Origin: Actinobacteria bacterium Ga0077541 | GTDB lineage: Bacteria > Actinomycetota > Thermoleophilia > Miltoncostaeales > Miltoncostaeaceae | Direction of reading: 5' to 3' | Assembly (NCBI GenBank): GCA_001464995.1 | Contig: LNEQ01000281.1 | Coordinates: forward strand, 1 to 40,038 | DNA: 40,038 nt | Shown here: positions 32,970-40,038 of the stretch, in pieces | How the letters are laid out: each line of letters begins with the position of its first letter | Numbering within the stretch: the first letter of the stretch is position 1 | Notes under the pieces: model-generated | Told to the model about the DNA's origin: nothing | The model's input: the letters and a program-made list of their open reading frames with translations, nothing else | The model's database searches: none | Translations under genes and position numbers: made by a program

Positions 32970-33236
32970 ATGCCCCTTGTGCGCGCCGCCGACATCCGCC
33001 CCGGCGACTCCATCGAGACCGCACCAGGCCAGTGGACCCTCGCAGGCCGGGTGACCGCCGGCGACGGCCGCGCGCGGGTGGAGCACGAGAAGGGCCGCCC
33101 GATCGTCTGCGACGACCCGGGCGGCGACCCGACCTGGAGCGTCCGCCGACCGGGGCGCCTCGCGATCTGGCACGTCCGGCCCGGCGACGACGCCGACCGT
33201 CGCGAGATCGTCTGGAGCGACGCCGCCTCCGCCTGA
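32970..33236 (+). CDS. Hypothetical small protein, 88 residues
   Basis: A short frame with codon use like its neighbours. The product is acidic/basic mixed and soluble, starting MPLVRAADIRPGDSIETA; WTLAGRVTAGDGRARVEH and WSVRRPGRLAIWHVRPG suggest a small beta-barrel of the kind seen in Hint-like or PGD-containing single-domain proteins. No ribosome binding site is evident before ATG 32970. It lies between divergent and convergent neighbours, alone in its direction. No function is recognised. Confidence 0.6.
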   Translation: MPLVRAADIRPGDSIETAPGQWTLAGRVTAGDGRARVEHEKGRPIVCDDPGGDPTWSVRRPGRLAIWHVRPGDDADRREIVWSDAASA

Positions 33237-33243
33237 GTGCAGG

Positions 33244-34941
33244 CTACGGAGCGGTGGCGGGGCCCGCTCCGGCGCGCAGGAGGCCGCCGCGGCCGGTGGG
33301 CCAGGGCAGGCAGTTCGGCGCCGAGCGGGGCACCCGGAAGACGTCGATGCCGTGATCGAACGACGTCAGCACGATCTCCAGGCGCCCGTCACCGTCGATG
33401 TCGGCGATCGACGGCGCGGCGGCGACGCCGATCCCGTTGCCGTTGCGGCCCTGGCGGGGGATGCGGACCTGGTGCAGCAGCCTCCCGCGCCCAGAGAGCA
33501 CGATCAGCCGGCCGCCGTTGCGTGCGAGCGAGTAGGTGCCGAACACGAGCTCCGGGCGGCCGTCGCGGTTGAGGTCGGCGGCCACCACCTCCGAGGCGAA
33601 GGTACGTCGTGCACCGCGGGCGACGTCGTATCGCCAGAGCCTCTTGCCGTTCGGGCCCACGGCGTACACGGCCCCGTCGGGCACCGCGGCGACGATCTCC
33701 GGCCGTGCATCGCCCGTGATGTCGACCACTGTGGGCGCCGGGATGCCGCTCGGCGGATACCAGTCCCCCGCGCCGCGCACGGCGGGCTTCCGCGTGAGCG
33801 GGGGGTTGACGAAGCCGGCGTGCCGGCGTGCGGAGCGCGAGCCGTCGCCGTGGGCCCCGTCGAGGACCATGAACGCGTAGGCCTGGGTCTCGTAGGGCTC
33901 CTTGCGCTCGGCGTTCGGAAGCCCGATCACCTCGTTGCGCCCGTCGCCGTCGAGGTCGGCGACCGACGGTGGTGAGGCGGTCCACTGGAGCCACATCTGC
34001 CGCCTGACGTCCGGCCAGGGGCCGCGCTGCAGGTGGTAGTGGTTGCGCTCGACGCCGGGCGACAACCAGCGGATGAACTGGCCCCAGCCGAGACGCCGGC
34101 CCGCGAACTGACTCGCCCGGTTGGTGAACCACGGGGAGGCGAGCACCGACGTGCCGTCGTGGTTGAAGACGTTGATCTGGTGGTTGTCGAACGTCACGAC
34201 GATCTCCATCTGCGGATCGTCGTCGAGGTTCCCGATGCCGACGTTCTGGCCGTAGGCGCCGTAGCCCTGGTTGCCCTGGCCGTTGAAGCCGCGGTCGCTC
34301 GCGTTGTAGCGGGGCCACGCGCCGGCGGCGGCCCCCGCCGGCCGGTAGAGGTCGCCCTCCGCATCGAAGACGAACACCTGGGCGCCGTCCCGGGCCGTGT
34401 TGGTGGTGGTGACGACGACCTCGACGCGCCCGTCGCCGTCGAGGTCGGCCGCCGCCATTCCGCGGGCCTCCGGCCGCTGGCCGCCGCTGGCGGTCGATGC
34501 CGTCCAGACCGTCCGCAGCCCGCCGGGCCCGAGGCGGTAGGCCGCCACGGTGCCGTCGTTGCCCCCGACCACGATCTCGGTGGTGCCGTCGCCCTCGAGG
34601 TCGGCCGTGACCCCCGGCGCGTAGACGCGCCCCGCGGTGGCGGTGCCCGTCCCGAGGCGGCGGCCCTGCGCGTCGAAGACGAAGGTCGAGTAGAACGGCG
34701 CCACGATCTCGAGGCGCCCGTCACCGTCGAGGTCCACCAGCCCCGGCGAGGCGAACCAGCCCGTCTCCCCGGTCGCGATGCGGCGCACGAAGCGCGGCTT
34801 CGCCACGGCGCCGGGAGGTCCGGGCGCAGTGCAGCTCGGCGCGGCCGCCGCCTGGGCGACGGCGTCGTCGGGTGACGCCGAGAGAGCGACCGCGGCGGCC
34901 GCCAGGAGGGCGGCGCCGGTGGCGAGCAACCGTCGTGACAC
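33244..34941 (-). CDS. Secreted FG-GAP/VCBS beta-propeller protein
   Basis: A 565-residue exported protein starting at GTG 34941, with a Sec signal peptide (MSRRLLATGAALLAAAAVAL, cleavage near AVAQA). At least eight FG-GAP units follow, each with a Ca-binding acidic loop: LDGDGRLEIV, LEGDGTTEIV, LDGDGRVEVV, LDDDPQMEIV, LDGDGRNEVI, ITGDARPEIV, LNRDGRPELV and IDGDGRLEIV. This predicts a seven- or eight-bladed propeller stabilised by calcium outside the cell, as in integrin-like domains. No catalytic domain is attached. It diverges from the RTX-like secreted protein, and the two share a 186-base intergenic region. Confidence 0.9.
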   Translation of the reverse strand: MSRRLLATGAALLAAAAVALSASPDDAVAQAAAAPSCTAPGPPGAVAKPRFVRRIATGETGWFASPGLVDLDGDGRLEIVAPFYSTFVFDAQGRRLGTGTATAGRVYAPGVTADLEGDGTTEIVVGGNDGTVAAYRLGPGGLRTVWTASTASGGQRPEARGMAAADLDGDGRVEVVVTTTNTARDGAQVFVFDAEGDLYRPAGAAAGAWPRYNASDRGFNGQGNQGYGAYGQNVGIGNLDDDPQMEIVVTFDNHQINVFNHDGTSVLASPWFTNRASQFAGRRLGWGQFIRWLSPGVERNHYHLQRGPWPDVRRQMWLQWTASPPSVADLDGDGRNEVIGLPNAERKEPYETQAYAFMVLDGAHGDGSRSARRHAGFVNPPLTRKPAVRGAGDWYPPSGIPAPTVVDITGDARPEIVAAVPDGAVYAVGPNGKRLWRYDVARGARRTFASEVVAADLNRDGRPELVFGTYSLARNGGRLIVLSGRGRLLHQVRIPRQGRNGNGIGVAAAPSIADIDGDGRLEIVLTSFDHGIDVFRVPRSAPNCLPWPTGRGGLLRAGAGPATAP

Positions 34942-35127
34942 GCGACGAACCTAGCGGCCCGCCCGAGTCCGGATGAGGGGCGACTTGTTCGGGGACGTTA
35001 AGAGAATCGCGCCGGGCGGCCGCGATTGCTTACAGCCCATCGCGAAAACCGCCGGAATAGGTGGGCGCTCCCCTCACAAACGCCCCCCAGACTGGATCTC
35101 ACCTTTTCCCCTGATGGAGGTCCTGAG

Positions 35128-35811
35128 ATGAACGTGCATCGGAGATTGGCGGCGGTCGCGCTGGCCGTGCTGGTCGCGGCTCCGCTCGCGACGGCGGCGG
35201 TGCTGGACGGGACGGACGCCGACGACGTGCTGCGCGGCACGCGTGGCGCCGACACGGCGACGGCGAAGGCGGGCAACGACGTGGTCTTCGGCTTCCGCGG
35301 CCCGGACGTGATCACCGGCGGTCCCGGCCGCGACGTGCTGCTCGGCGGCGCGGGGCGCGACACCATCTTCGGCGGCCCCGATGACGACGTCATCGATTCG
35401 GGCCCCGGCCGTGACGTGGTGCTCGGGCAGGGCGGCAACGACGTGATCTTCGGCGGGTGGCGCGGCGACGTGCTGAGCGGCGGCTCCGGCGACGACCGCC
35501 TGCTCGGCGGGCGCGGATTCGACACGCTCTACGCGGGCGAGGGCGCCGACGTCCTCGTGGGCGGCTTCGGGCGCGACGTGCTCTTCTCCCGGGCCCCCGA
35601 CGGCGTCGTGGACACGCTCATCTGCGGACCGGGCCGCGACGTGGCCTACGCGCGTCCCGAGGACAAGGTCTCGCGCGACTGCGAGCGGGTGATCGTGCTG
35701 CCGGCGGCGGACACGACGACCGACCCCGGTGACGAGGACACCGCGCCGGCGCGGGCCACCACGGGCGACGACGGCTCGGGCGAGGGCGGCACCGACCCCG
35801 CCGACCAGTAG
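35128..35811 (+). CDS. Secreted RTX-like calcium-binding repeat protein
   Basis: A 227-residue exported protein. GGAGG lies before ATG 35128. A signal peptide (MNVHRRLAAVALAVLVAAPL, cleavage near ATA) precedes about ten nonapeptide repeats of the GGxGxDxUx type (GGPGRDVLL, GGAGRDTIF, GGSGDDRLL, GGFGRDVLF). These fold into a Ca-filled parallel beta-roll. A cysteine pair occurs near ICGPGRDV and RDCERVIV, followed by an acidic Thr/Asp/Gly-rich tail. Proteins of this plain type are common in some deep-branching actinobacteria; no toxin or enzyme domain and no type I secretion genes are present, so export through Sec is likely. Confidence 0.88.
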   Translation: MNVHRRLAAVALAVLVAAPLATAAVLDGTDADDVLRGTRGADTATAKAGNDVVFGFRGPDVITGGPGRDVLLGGAGRDTIFGGPDDDVIDSGPGRDVVLGQGGNDVIFGGWRGDVLSGGSGDDRLLGGRGFDTLYAGEGADVLVGGFGRDVLFSRAPDGVVDTLICGPGRDVAYARPEDKVSRDCERVIVLPAADTTTDPGDEDTAPARATTGDDGSGEGGTDPADQ

Positions 35812-35824
35812 CGGGACGCCCCGC

Positions 35825-35850
35825 GGGGCCGGCTCTGGGGAGCCGGCCCC
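35825..35850. terminator. 10-bp hairpin between convergent genes
   Basis: GGGGCCGGCT (35825-35834) and AGCCGGCCCC (35841-35850) pair perfectly around CTGGGG. The hairpin fills the 39-base gap between the RTX-like gene stop and the aldo/keto reductase stop (35851). Confidence 0.75.
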
Positions 35851-36795
35851 TCAGGCCCCCGCGCCGATGGTCGCGAGGTCCCCGGCGGTCAGGTCGACGT
35901 GCGCGGCCGCCATGAGCGGGTCGACCTGCCCGGCCCGGCGGAAGCCCACGATGGCGCCGTCCACGGCGGGGTTCCGCAGGGTCCAGGCGATCGCGACCGC
36001 TCCGGGGGTCGTGTCGTGCCGCTCCGCGACCTCCCCCAGGCGCTCCACCAGGGCGAGGTGCTCCGTGAGCAGCGGCTCGCGGAAGCGGGCGTCGTGGGCG
36101 CGCCAGTCGTCGTCGGGCAGGCCCTCGGCGCGTTCGCGCGACATCCCGCCGCTGAGCATCCCCGAGCCCATCGGCGAGTAGACGATCACCCCCATGCCCT
36201 CACCCTCGGCGAAGGGCAGCGTCTCCTCCTCGACGGCCCGGTCGATGAGCGAGTACGGGGGCTGGAGGGTCTCGACGGGGGCGATCCCCTGAGCGCGGCG
36301 CAGCTGCGGGACGTCGAAGTTGGACACCCCGATGTGCCGCACGAGGCCCTCGTCGCGCGCCTCGGCCAGCGCCGACCAGCCCTCCTCCAGGTCCTCGTCG
36401 GGGATCGGGAAGTGGATCTGCCAGAGGTCGATCGCGTCGACCCCGAGGCGCGCGAGGCTGCCCTCCAGCTCGCGGCGGAGGGAGTCGCGGCGCAGACTCC
36501 GCACCGTGGTCCGGCCGGGCCCCTCCGGCTGCCCGCACTTGGTGAACACGTAGGGGCGCTCGGCCAGGCCGGCGATCGCCCGCCCGACGACCTCCTCCGA
36601 ATGGCCGAAGCCGTACTGGGCAGCCGTGTCGATCCAGTTGACGCCGAGCTCGACCGCCCGGTGGATCGCGGCGATCGAGTCCTCGTCGTCCTGCCCGCCC
36701 CAGGCCCAGTCCCAGCCGCCGCCTCCGATCGCCCAGGCGCCGAAGCCGACGCGGCTGATCTCCATGCCGGTGGTCCCGAGCGGTGTCGTCCTCAT
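35851..36795 (-). CDS. Aldo/keto reductase
   Basis: A 314-residue (beta/alpha)8 barrel NADPH-dependent oxidoreductase. The catalytic tetrad is visible: Asp in NWIDTAAQYG, Tyr in the same motif, Lys in YVFTKCG and His in WQIHFP. The C-terminal nucleotide-binding segment reads AVDGAIVGFRRAGQV. GGGAG lies upstream of ATG 36795. It most resembles the AKR11/YajO-like general-stress branch, which reduces aldehydes or ketosugars; the substrate is not evident. It stands alone between the RTX-like gene and the M20 deacylase. Confidence 0.92.
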   Translation of the reverse strand: MRTTPLGTTGMEISRVGFGAWAIGGGGWDWAWGGQDDEDSIAAIHRAVELGVNWIDTAAQYGFGHSEEVVGRAIAGLAERPYVFTKCGQPEGPGRTTVRSLRRDSLRRELEGSLARLGVDAIDLWQIHFPIPDEDLEEGWSALAEARDEGLVRHIGVSNFDVPQLRRAQGIAPVETLQPPYSLIDRAVEEETLPFAEGEGMGVIVYSPMGSGMLSGGMSRERAEGLPDDDWRAHDARFREPLLTEHLALVERLGEVAERHDTTPGAVAIAWTLRNPAVDGAIVGFRRAGQVDPLMAAAHVDLTAGDLATIGAGA

Positions 36796-36879
36796 GTCGC
36801 GTCTCCCGTCCGTCTGGGGGCGTGCCGTCGCTCTCACACCCTTCCACGATCCGGGCACGCCGGAACCCGGCGGCGGCGC

Positions 36880-38037
36880 TCACCGGCGCGCCAGCAGCCT
36901 CCGGGCGAGGTCGATGAAGACGGGGACGCTCGCCTCGACCTCGTCGAGGGGGACCGATTCGTCGGCGATGTGCGCCTGGTCCATCGAGCCGGGCCCGAGC
37001 AGGATCGTCGGGATGCCGGCGCCGTCGGCGTAGAAGCGGGCGTCGGAGCTGCCGACCAGGCCGCCGCAGGGACGTGGCACGCCCATCACGGACGCGACCG
37101 CCGCCTGCGCGGCGACGACCAGCGGGTGGTCCTCCGCCGTCTCGAACGGGGCCCCGAGGTGGGTGGCCGCGACGGCGCCCCGATCGCCGACGAACGCGGC
37201 GAGCTCCGCGAGCGCCTCCTGCGGCGACTCCCCCGGCAGCACGCGGCGGTCCACCCCGAGGACGCAACGATCGGGGACGACGTTCGTCGCCGTGCCGCCC
37301 GCGATCGTGCCGACGTTCAGGGTGCGCGGGCCGACGAGCGGGTGCGTCCGCTCCGCGAGCCGCGCGCCGAGCCGGTCCTCCAGATCGGTGACGAGGCGCG
37401 CCGCGAGGCTGACGGCGTTGAGCCCGTGCGAGGGCATGCTGCCGTGTGCCGAGCGACCCGTGACCGTGATGTCGGCGAAGACGTTGCCCTTCTGGGCGCG
37501 GAAGACGCTCAGCCCGGTCGGCTCAGCGACCACGGCGAAGTCTCCCGCGATCCTCCCGGCCCGCAGGAGCGCCTCGGTGCCGAGATGCCCACCGGGCTCC
37601 TCGTCCGGCACGGCGTGCAGCTCGATCGTGCCGGCGAGCTCGTCGCGCATCTCCGACAGCCGGGCGAAGGCGACGACCAGCCCGGCAAGGCCCGACTTCA
37701 TGTCGCTCGCCCCGCGGCCGTACATGCGGCCGTCCGCGATCTCGGCGCCGAAGGGGTCACGGGTCCAGCGGCCCCCGGCGGGGACCGTGTCCATGTGGCC
37801 GTTCAGCAGGAGCGCCGGCCCCTCCCGGCGCCCGCGCAGCCGCGCGACGATCATGGGCCGGGCCGGGTGGACCCCGGCGTCCTCGATCTCGATCCCCGGG
37901 ATCCCGGCGAGGTACCCGCGGATCACCGCGGCGGCGGCCCGCTCGTCCCCCGGGGGATTCGGCGATGCGGCCTGGATGAGGTCTCGCAGGAGCTCCGTGG
38001 CTCCGGATCGGGAGGGTCTCTGCGCCTGTCCGTCCAC
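36880..38037 (-). CDS. M20-family ArgE/DapE-type deacylase
   Basis: A 385-residue dizinc amidohydrolase starting at GTG 38037. The metal and catalytic residues are in LLNGHMDTVPAGG (His, catalytic Asp), GRGASDMKSGLAG (bridging Asp), HAVPDEEPGG (general-base Glu and metal Glu) and, at the end, MDQAHIADESV (His). A dimerisation domain lies between (TGRSAHGSMPSHG). Relatives remove acyl groups from N-acyl amino acids, succinyl-diaminopimelate or allantoate. Because it diverges from an allantoinase gene 98 bases away, allantoate or another ureide is worth considering, though the motifs fit ArgE/DapE deacylases best. Confidence 0.88.
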   Translation of the reverse strand: MDGQAQRPSRSGATELLRDLIQAASPNPPGDERAAAAVIRGYLAGIPGIEIEDAGVHPARPMIVARLRGRREGPALLLNGHMDTVPAGGRWTRDPFGAEIADGRMYGRGASDMKSGLAGLVVAFARLSEMRDELAGTIELHAVPDEEPGGHLGTEALLRAGRIAGDFAVVAEPTGLSVFRAQKGNVFADITVTGRSAHGSMPSHGLNAVSLAARLVTDLEDRLGARLAERTHPLVGPRTLNVGTIAGGTATNVVPDRCVLGVDRRVLPGESPQEALAELAAFVGDRGAVAATHLGAPFETAEDHPLVVAAQAAVASVMGVPRPCGGLVGSSDARFYADGAGIPTILLGPGSMDQAHIADESVPLDEVEASVPVFIDLARRLLARR

Positions 38038-38135
38038 AGGTGGAACCCTGCCGGTCGGCTGCCCCTTTCAGGGATGGACCTGGGGCCAGAGGCCTGCGGT
38101 CCCGAATGGGCCGACGGGCGGCTACCCTCCCCGAG

Positions 38136-39608
38136 GTGCATGACCTCGTCATCCGCGGGCGGCTCGAGGACATCGCGGTGACCGGCGGCCTCATCGCGGC
38201 GGTCGGCCCGGGCCTCGGCGCGGGCACCGAGGAGATCGACGCGACCGGCCTGCTGGTGCTGCCGGGGGCCGTGGACGCGCACGTCCATCTCAACGACCCC
38301 GGGCGCGCCGACTGGGAGGGCTTCACGACGGGCACGCGCGCCCTCGCCGCGGGCGGCGCCACCTGCGCCGCCGACATGCCGCTCAACTCCACACCCCCCA
38401 CGGTCGATGCCGACGGCTTCGCCGCCAAGGTCGCCGCGGCGCGGGGGCGCGCCCACGTCGACTTCGCCCTCTGGGGAGGCCTCGTGCCGGGCGACCTCGA
38501 CCGCCTCGACGCGCTCGCCGCGCTCGGGGTGATCGGGTTCAAGGCGTTCATGTGCGAGACCGGGATCGACGACTTCGTGCGCGCGACCGACGACGTGCTC
38601 GCCGCGGGCATGGCGCGGGCGGCCCGGCTGGGGCTGCCGGTGGCCGTCCACGCCGAGGACCAGGACGTCGTCGGCCCGCTCGCGGCCGAGGCCATCGCCG
38701 GCGGCCGCACCCGGATGCGCGACTACCTGGCCTCCCGTCCGGCCCGGGCCGAGGTGGCGGCGGTGCGGAGAGCGCTCGCGATCGCGGGGGAGACGGGCTG
38801 CGCGCTGCACGTGGTGCACGTCTCCTGCGGCGAGAGCGCCCGGCTGGTGGCGGAGGCCCGCACCCGCGGCGTGGACGCCACCTGCGAGGTCTGCCCGCAC
38901 CACCTGGTGCTCGACGACGACGACGCCGAGGCGATCGGCGCGCTCGCCAAGTGCGGCCCCCCGCTGCGCTCCGCATCGGAGATCGAGGGCCTCTGGGCCG
39001 CGCTGGAGGCCGGGGAGATCGGCTCGATCGCCTCCGACCACTCCCCCGCCCCGCCGGGGATGAAGCGGGGCGACGACATGTTCGCGGTGTGGGGCGGAAT
39101 CGCGGGCGCCCAGACCACGCTCGCCCTGACGCTGACCCACGGCCTCGCCCGCGGCATCGCCGCCGCCCGCCTGGCCACCTGGCTGGCCACGTCGCCGGCC
39201 GCCCGCTTCGGCCTGGCGGGCAAGGGCCGCCTCGAGGCCGGGGCCGACGCCGACATCGTCCTCGTCGAGACCGGGGGGCCCTGGACGATCCGGCCCGAGG
39301 ACATGGAGTACCGGCACCGCCTGACGCCCGGTCACCGCCCGGGCGGTGCGCACGATCCTGCGCGGGGAGACGATCGCTCTCGCCGGCCGGGCCGTGGGCG
39401 AGCCGCGGGGGCGTCTCGTGCGCGCCGGCGACGGCTGACCGCCGGCGCGTGCTGCCGCCGACGTGGCCAGGCGCCGGCCGGGGCCGGGCGACGGCGGATC
39501 ACACCGGGTGCGCGACGAGGAACTCGTAGCCGAAGCAGTCGTGGTGCGCGATGTACGTGTCGATCTCGGCGTCGCACATGTCGAGTACCGCCCGCGCCTC
39601 GGCGGTGA
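38136..39608 (+). CDS. allB: Allantoinase, C-terminus apparently frameshifted
   Basis: A cyclic amidohydrolase that opens allantoin to allantoate. Metal ligands are in VDAHVHLNDPG, the carboxylated lysine in GFKAFMC, histidines in AVHAEDQ and HVVHVSC, and the catalytic Asp in IASDHSP. DYLASRP is also typical of allantoinases. GTG 38136 gives the family start (VHDLVIRG); ATG 38106 is the alternative. After EDMEYRHRLTP the expected ending continues in another frame as VTARAVRTILRGETI and stops at 39438. As written, the frame runs to 39608 and overlaps the convergent methyltransferase by 110 bases. A short out-of-frame deletion near 39329-39331 explains this. Confidence 0.88.
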   Translation: MHDLVIRGRLEDIAVTGGLIAAVGPGLGAGTEEIDATGLLVLPGAVDAHVHLNDPGRADWEGFTTGTRALAAGGATCAADMPLNSTPPTVDADGFAAKVAAARGRAHVDFALWGGLVPGDLDRLDALAALGVIGFKAFMCETGIDDFVRATDDVLAAGMARAARLGLPVAVHAEDQDVVGPLAAEAIAGGRTRMRDYLASRPARAEVAAVRRALAIAGETGCALHVVHVSCGESARLVAEARTRGVDATCEVCPHHLVLDDDDAEAIGALAKCGPPLRSASEIEGLWAALEAGEIGSIASDHSPAPPGMKRGDDMFAVWGGIAGAQTTLALTLTHGLARGIAAARLATWLATSPAARFGLAGKGRLEAGADADIVLVETGGPWTIRPEDMEYRHRLTPGHRPGGAHDPARGDDRSRRPGRGRAAGASRARRRRLTAGACCRRRGQAPAGAGRRRITPGARRGTRSRSSRGARCTCRSRRRTCRVPPAPRR

Positions 39609-40038
39609 GGGTCCCGTCCGCGCGGAGCGCGGCGACACGGGCCCGCATGGGCGCGTAGAACTCGTCCCACCAGGCCTCGGCGGGCAGGGGGAAGTGGCCG
39701 ACGACGGCGAAGCCGCGCGCGGCGAGCAGCGCGAGCACGTCGGGCACCGCCCCCATCTGCGGGTAGTCCGCGAACGCCTCGCGGACCGGCTCGGGGACCT
39801 CGTCGGTCCGCCACACCGCCTCCGTGAAGGCCAGATGCCCCCCGGGGCGCAGCAGGCGGCGGCACACCGCGAACGCCCGCTCCAGGCCGATGTTGTAGAG
39901 GGCGCCCTCGGACCACACCAGATCGGCGCATCCCTCTGGCAATCCCGTCTCCGACATGTCCGCCACGAGCGGCCGGATCCGCGCCGCGCACCCCCGCGCG
40001 GCCGCGCGCTCGGCGAGGAGGCGCAGGAAGGGCGCATG
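39499..40038 (-). CDS. Class I SAM-dependent methyltransferase, 5' end outside window
   Basis: The frame is open from the right edge and ends at 39499, giving 179 C-terminal residues of a Rossmann-fold methyltransferase. Visible are the motif II/III region PLVADMSETGLPEGCADLVWSEGALYNIG and the post-motif helix RLLRPGGHLAFTEAVWR. The SAM-binding glycine loop lies beyond the window. The C-terminal part (WWDEFYAPMRARVAAL, YEFLVAHPV) matches small-molecule methyltransferases of unknown substrate. It converges on the allantoinase gene. Confidence 0.85.
   Translation of the reverse strand, partial: HAPFLRLLAERAAARGCAARIRPLVADMSETGLPEGCADLVWSEGALYNIGLERAFAVCRRLLRPGGHLAFTEAVWRTDEVPEPVREAFADYPQMGAVPDVLALLAARGFAVVGHFPLPAEAWWDEFYAPMRARVAALRADGTLTAEARAVLDMCDAEIDTYIAHHDCFGYEFLVAHPV

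Noticed and set aside
1-40038. CRISPR arrays, tRNA, rRNA, transposase or phage genes
   Set aside because: No regularly spaced repeats, cloverleaf-like segments, rRNA-like stretches, or integrase or transposase motifs were seen on either strand.

Overview
The window is about 72% GC and densely packed with genes, and it uses many GTG starts and 4-base stop/start overlaps. This points to an actinobacterium. The secreted Ca-binding repeat protein, the DUF1206 protein, the ECF42 sigma factor and the Dos-type sensor are compatible with a deep-branching lineage such as Thermoleophilia, but that placement is inference. No rRNA, tRNA, CRISPR array, phage gene or transposase gene was seen.

Layout. (1) 1-6.7 kb: the 3' part of a DHH-family phosphoesterase; a DGPF/YCII protein with its ECF42 sigma factor behind a good ECF42-type promoter; a DrrAB-like ABC-2 exporter; then DedA, DUF1206 and PAP2 membrane proteins. 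(2) 6.7-11.5 kb: a BMP-type (nucleoside/purine-like) ABC importer operon behind a TTGTATACAA palindrome, then serC at 11.5-12.7 kb.

(3) 12.7-20.6 kb: a block that resembles the mycobacterial DosR dormancy regulon in content. It holds a CBS-domain protein fused to a HypB-like P-loop domain, three universal stress proteins, a flavodoxin, an APH/AAA_33 kinase of the Rv2004c type, a NarL-type response regulator, a three-GAF histidine kinase with a DosS-like heme-pocket motif, and a 36-residue membrane peptide. (4) 20.7-26.1 kb: a stand-alone Rossmann protein, an ABM-fold protein and a complete 2-oxoacid:ferredoxin oxidoreductase operon (gamma, alpha, beta, and a GltD-like flavoprotein carrying the ferredoxin domain). 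Regions 3 and 4 together look like a low-oxygen sensing, survival and redox module. (5) 26.2-29.1 kb: a lipid-kinase-like gene overlapping an MFS-PAP2 fusion, which suggests lipid headgroup or prenyl-phosphate handling.

(6) 29.1-40 kb: a PhoD-like phosphatase with a split membrane N-terminus, a 1-Cys peroxiredoxin, a rhodanese-MBL sulfur enzyme, an FG-GAP propeller, an RTX-like secreted protein, an aldo/keto reductase, an M20 deacylase, an allantoinase and the 3' part of a methyltransferase. Three of these genes (PhoD, peroxiredoxin, allantoinase) show apparent frame-breaking lesions, either real or from assembly.

The least explained signal is a pair of structured intergenic elements at 15276-15461 and 17079-17222. 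Both are bounded by CTAGTG...CACTAG inverted repeats. Their internal architecture is conserved (a 28-nt box at 25/28 identity, a variable hairpin, then CCGAGGACGC), but their outer stem sequences differ.
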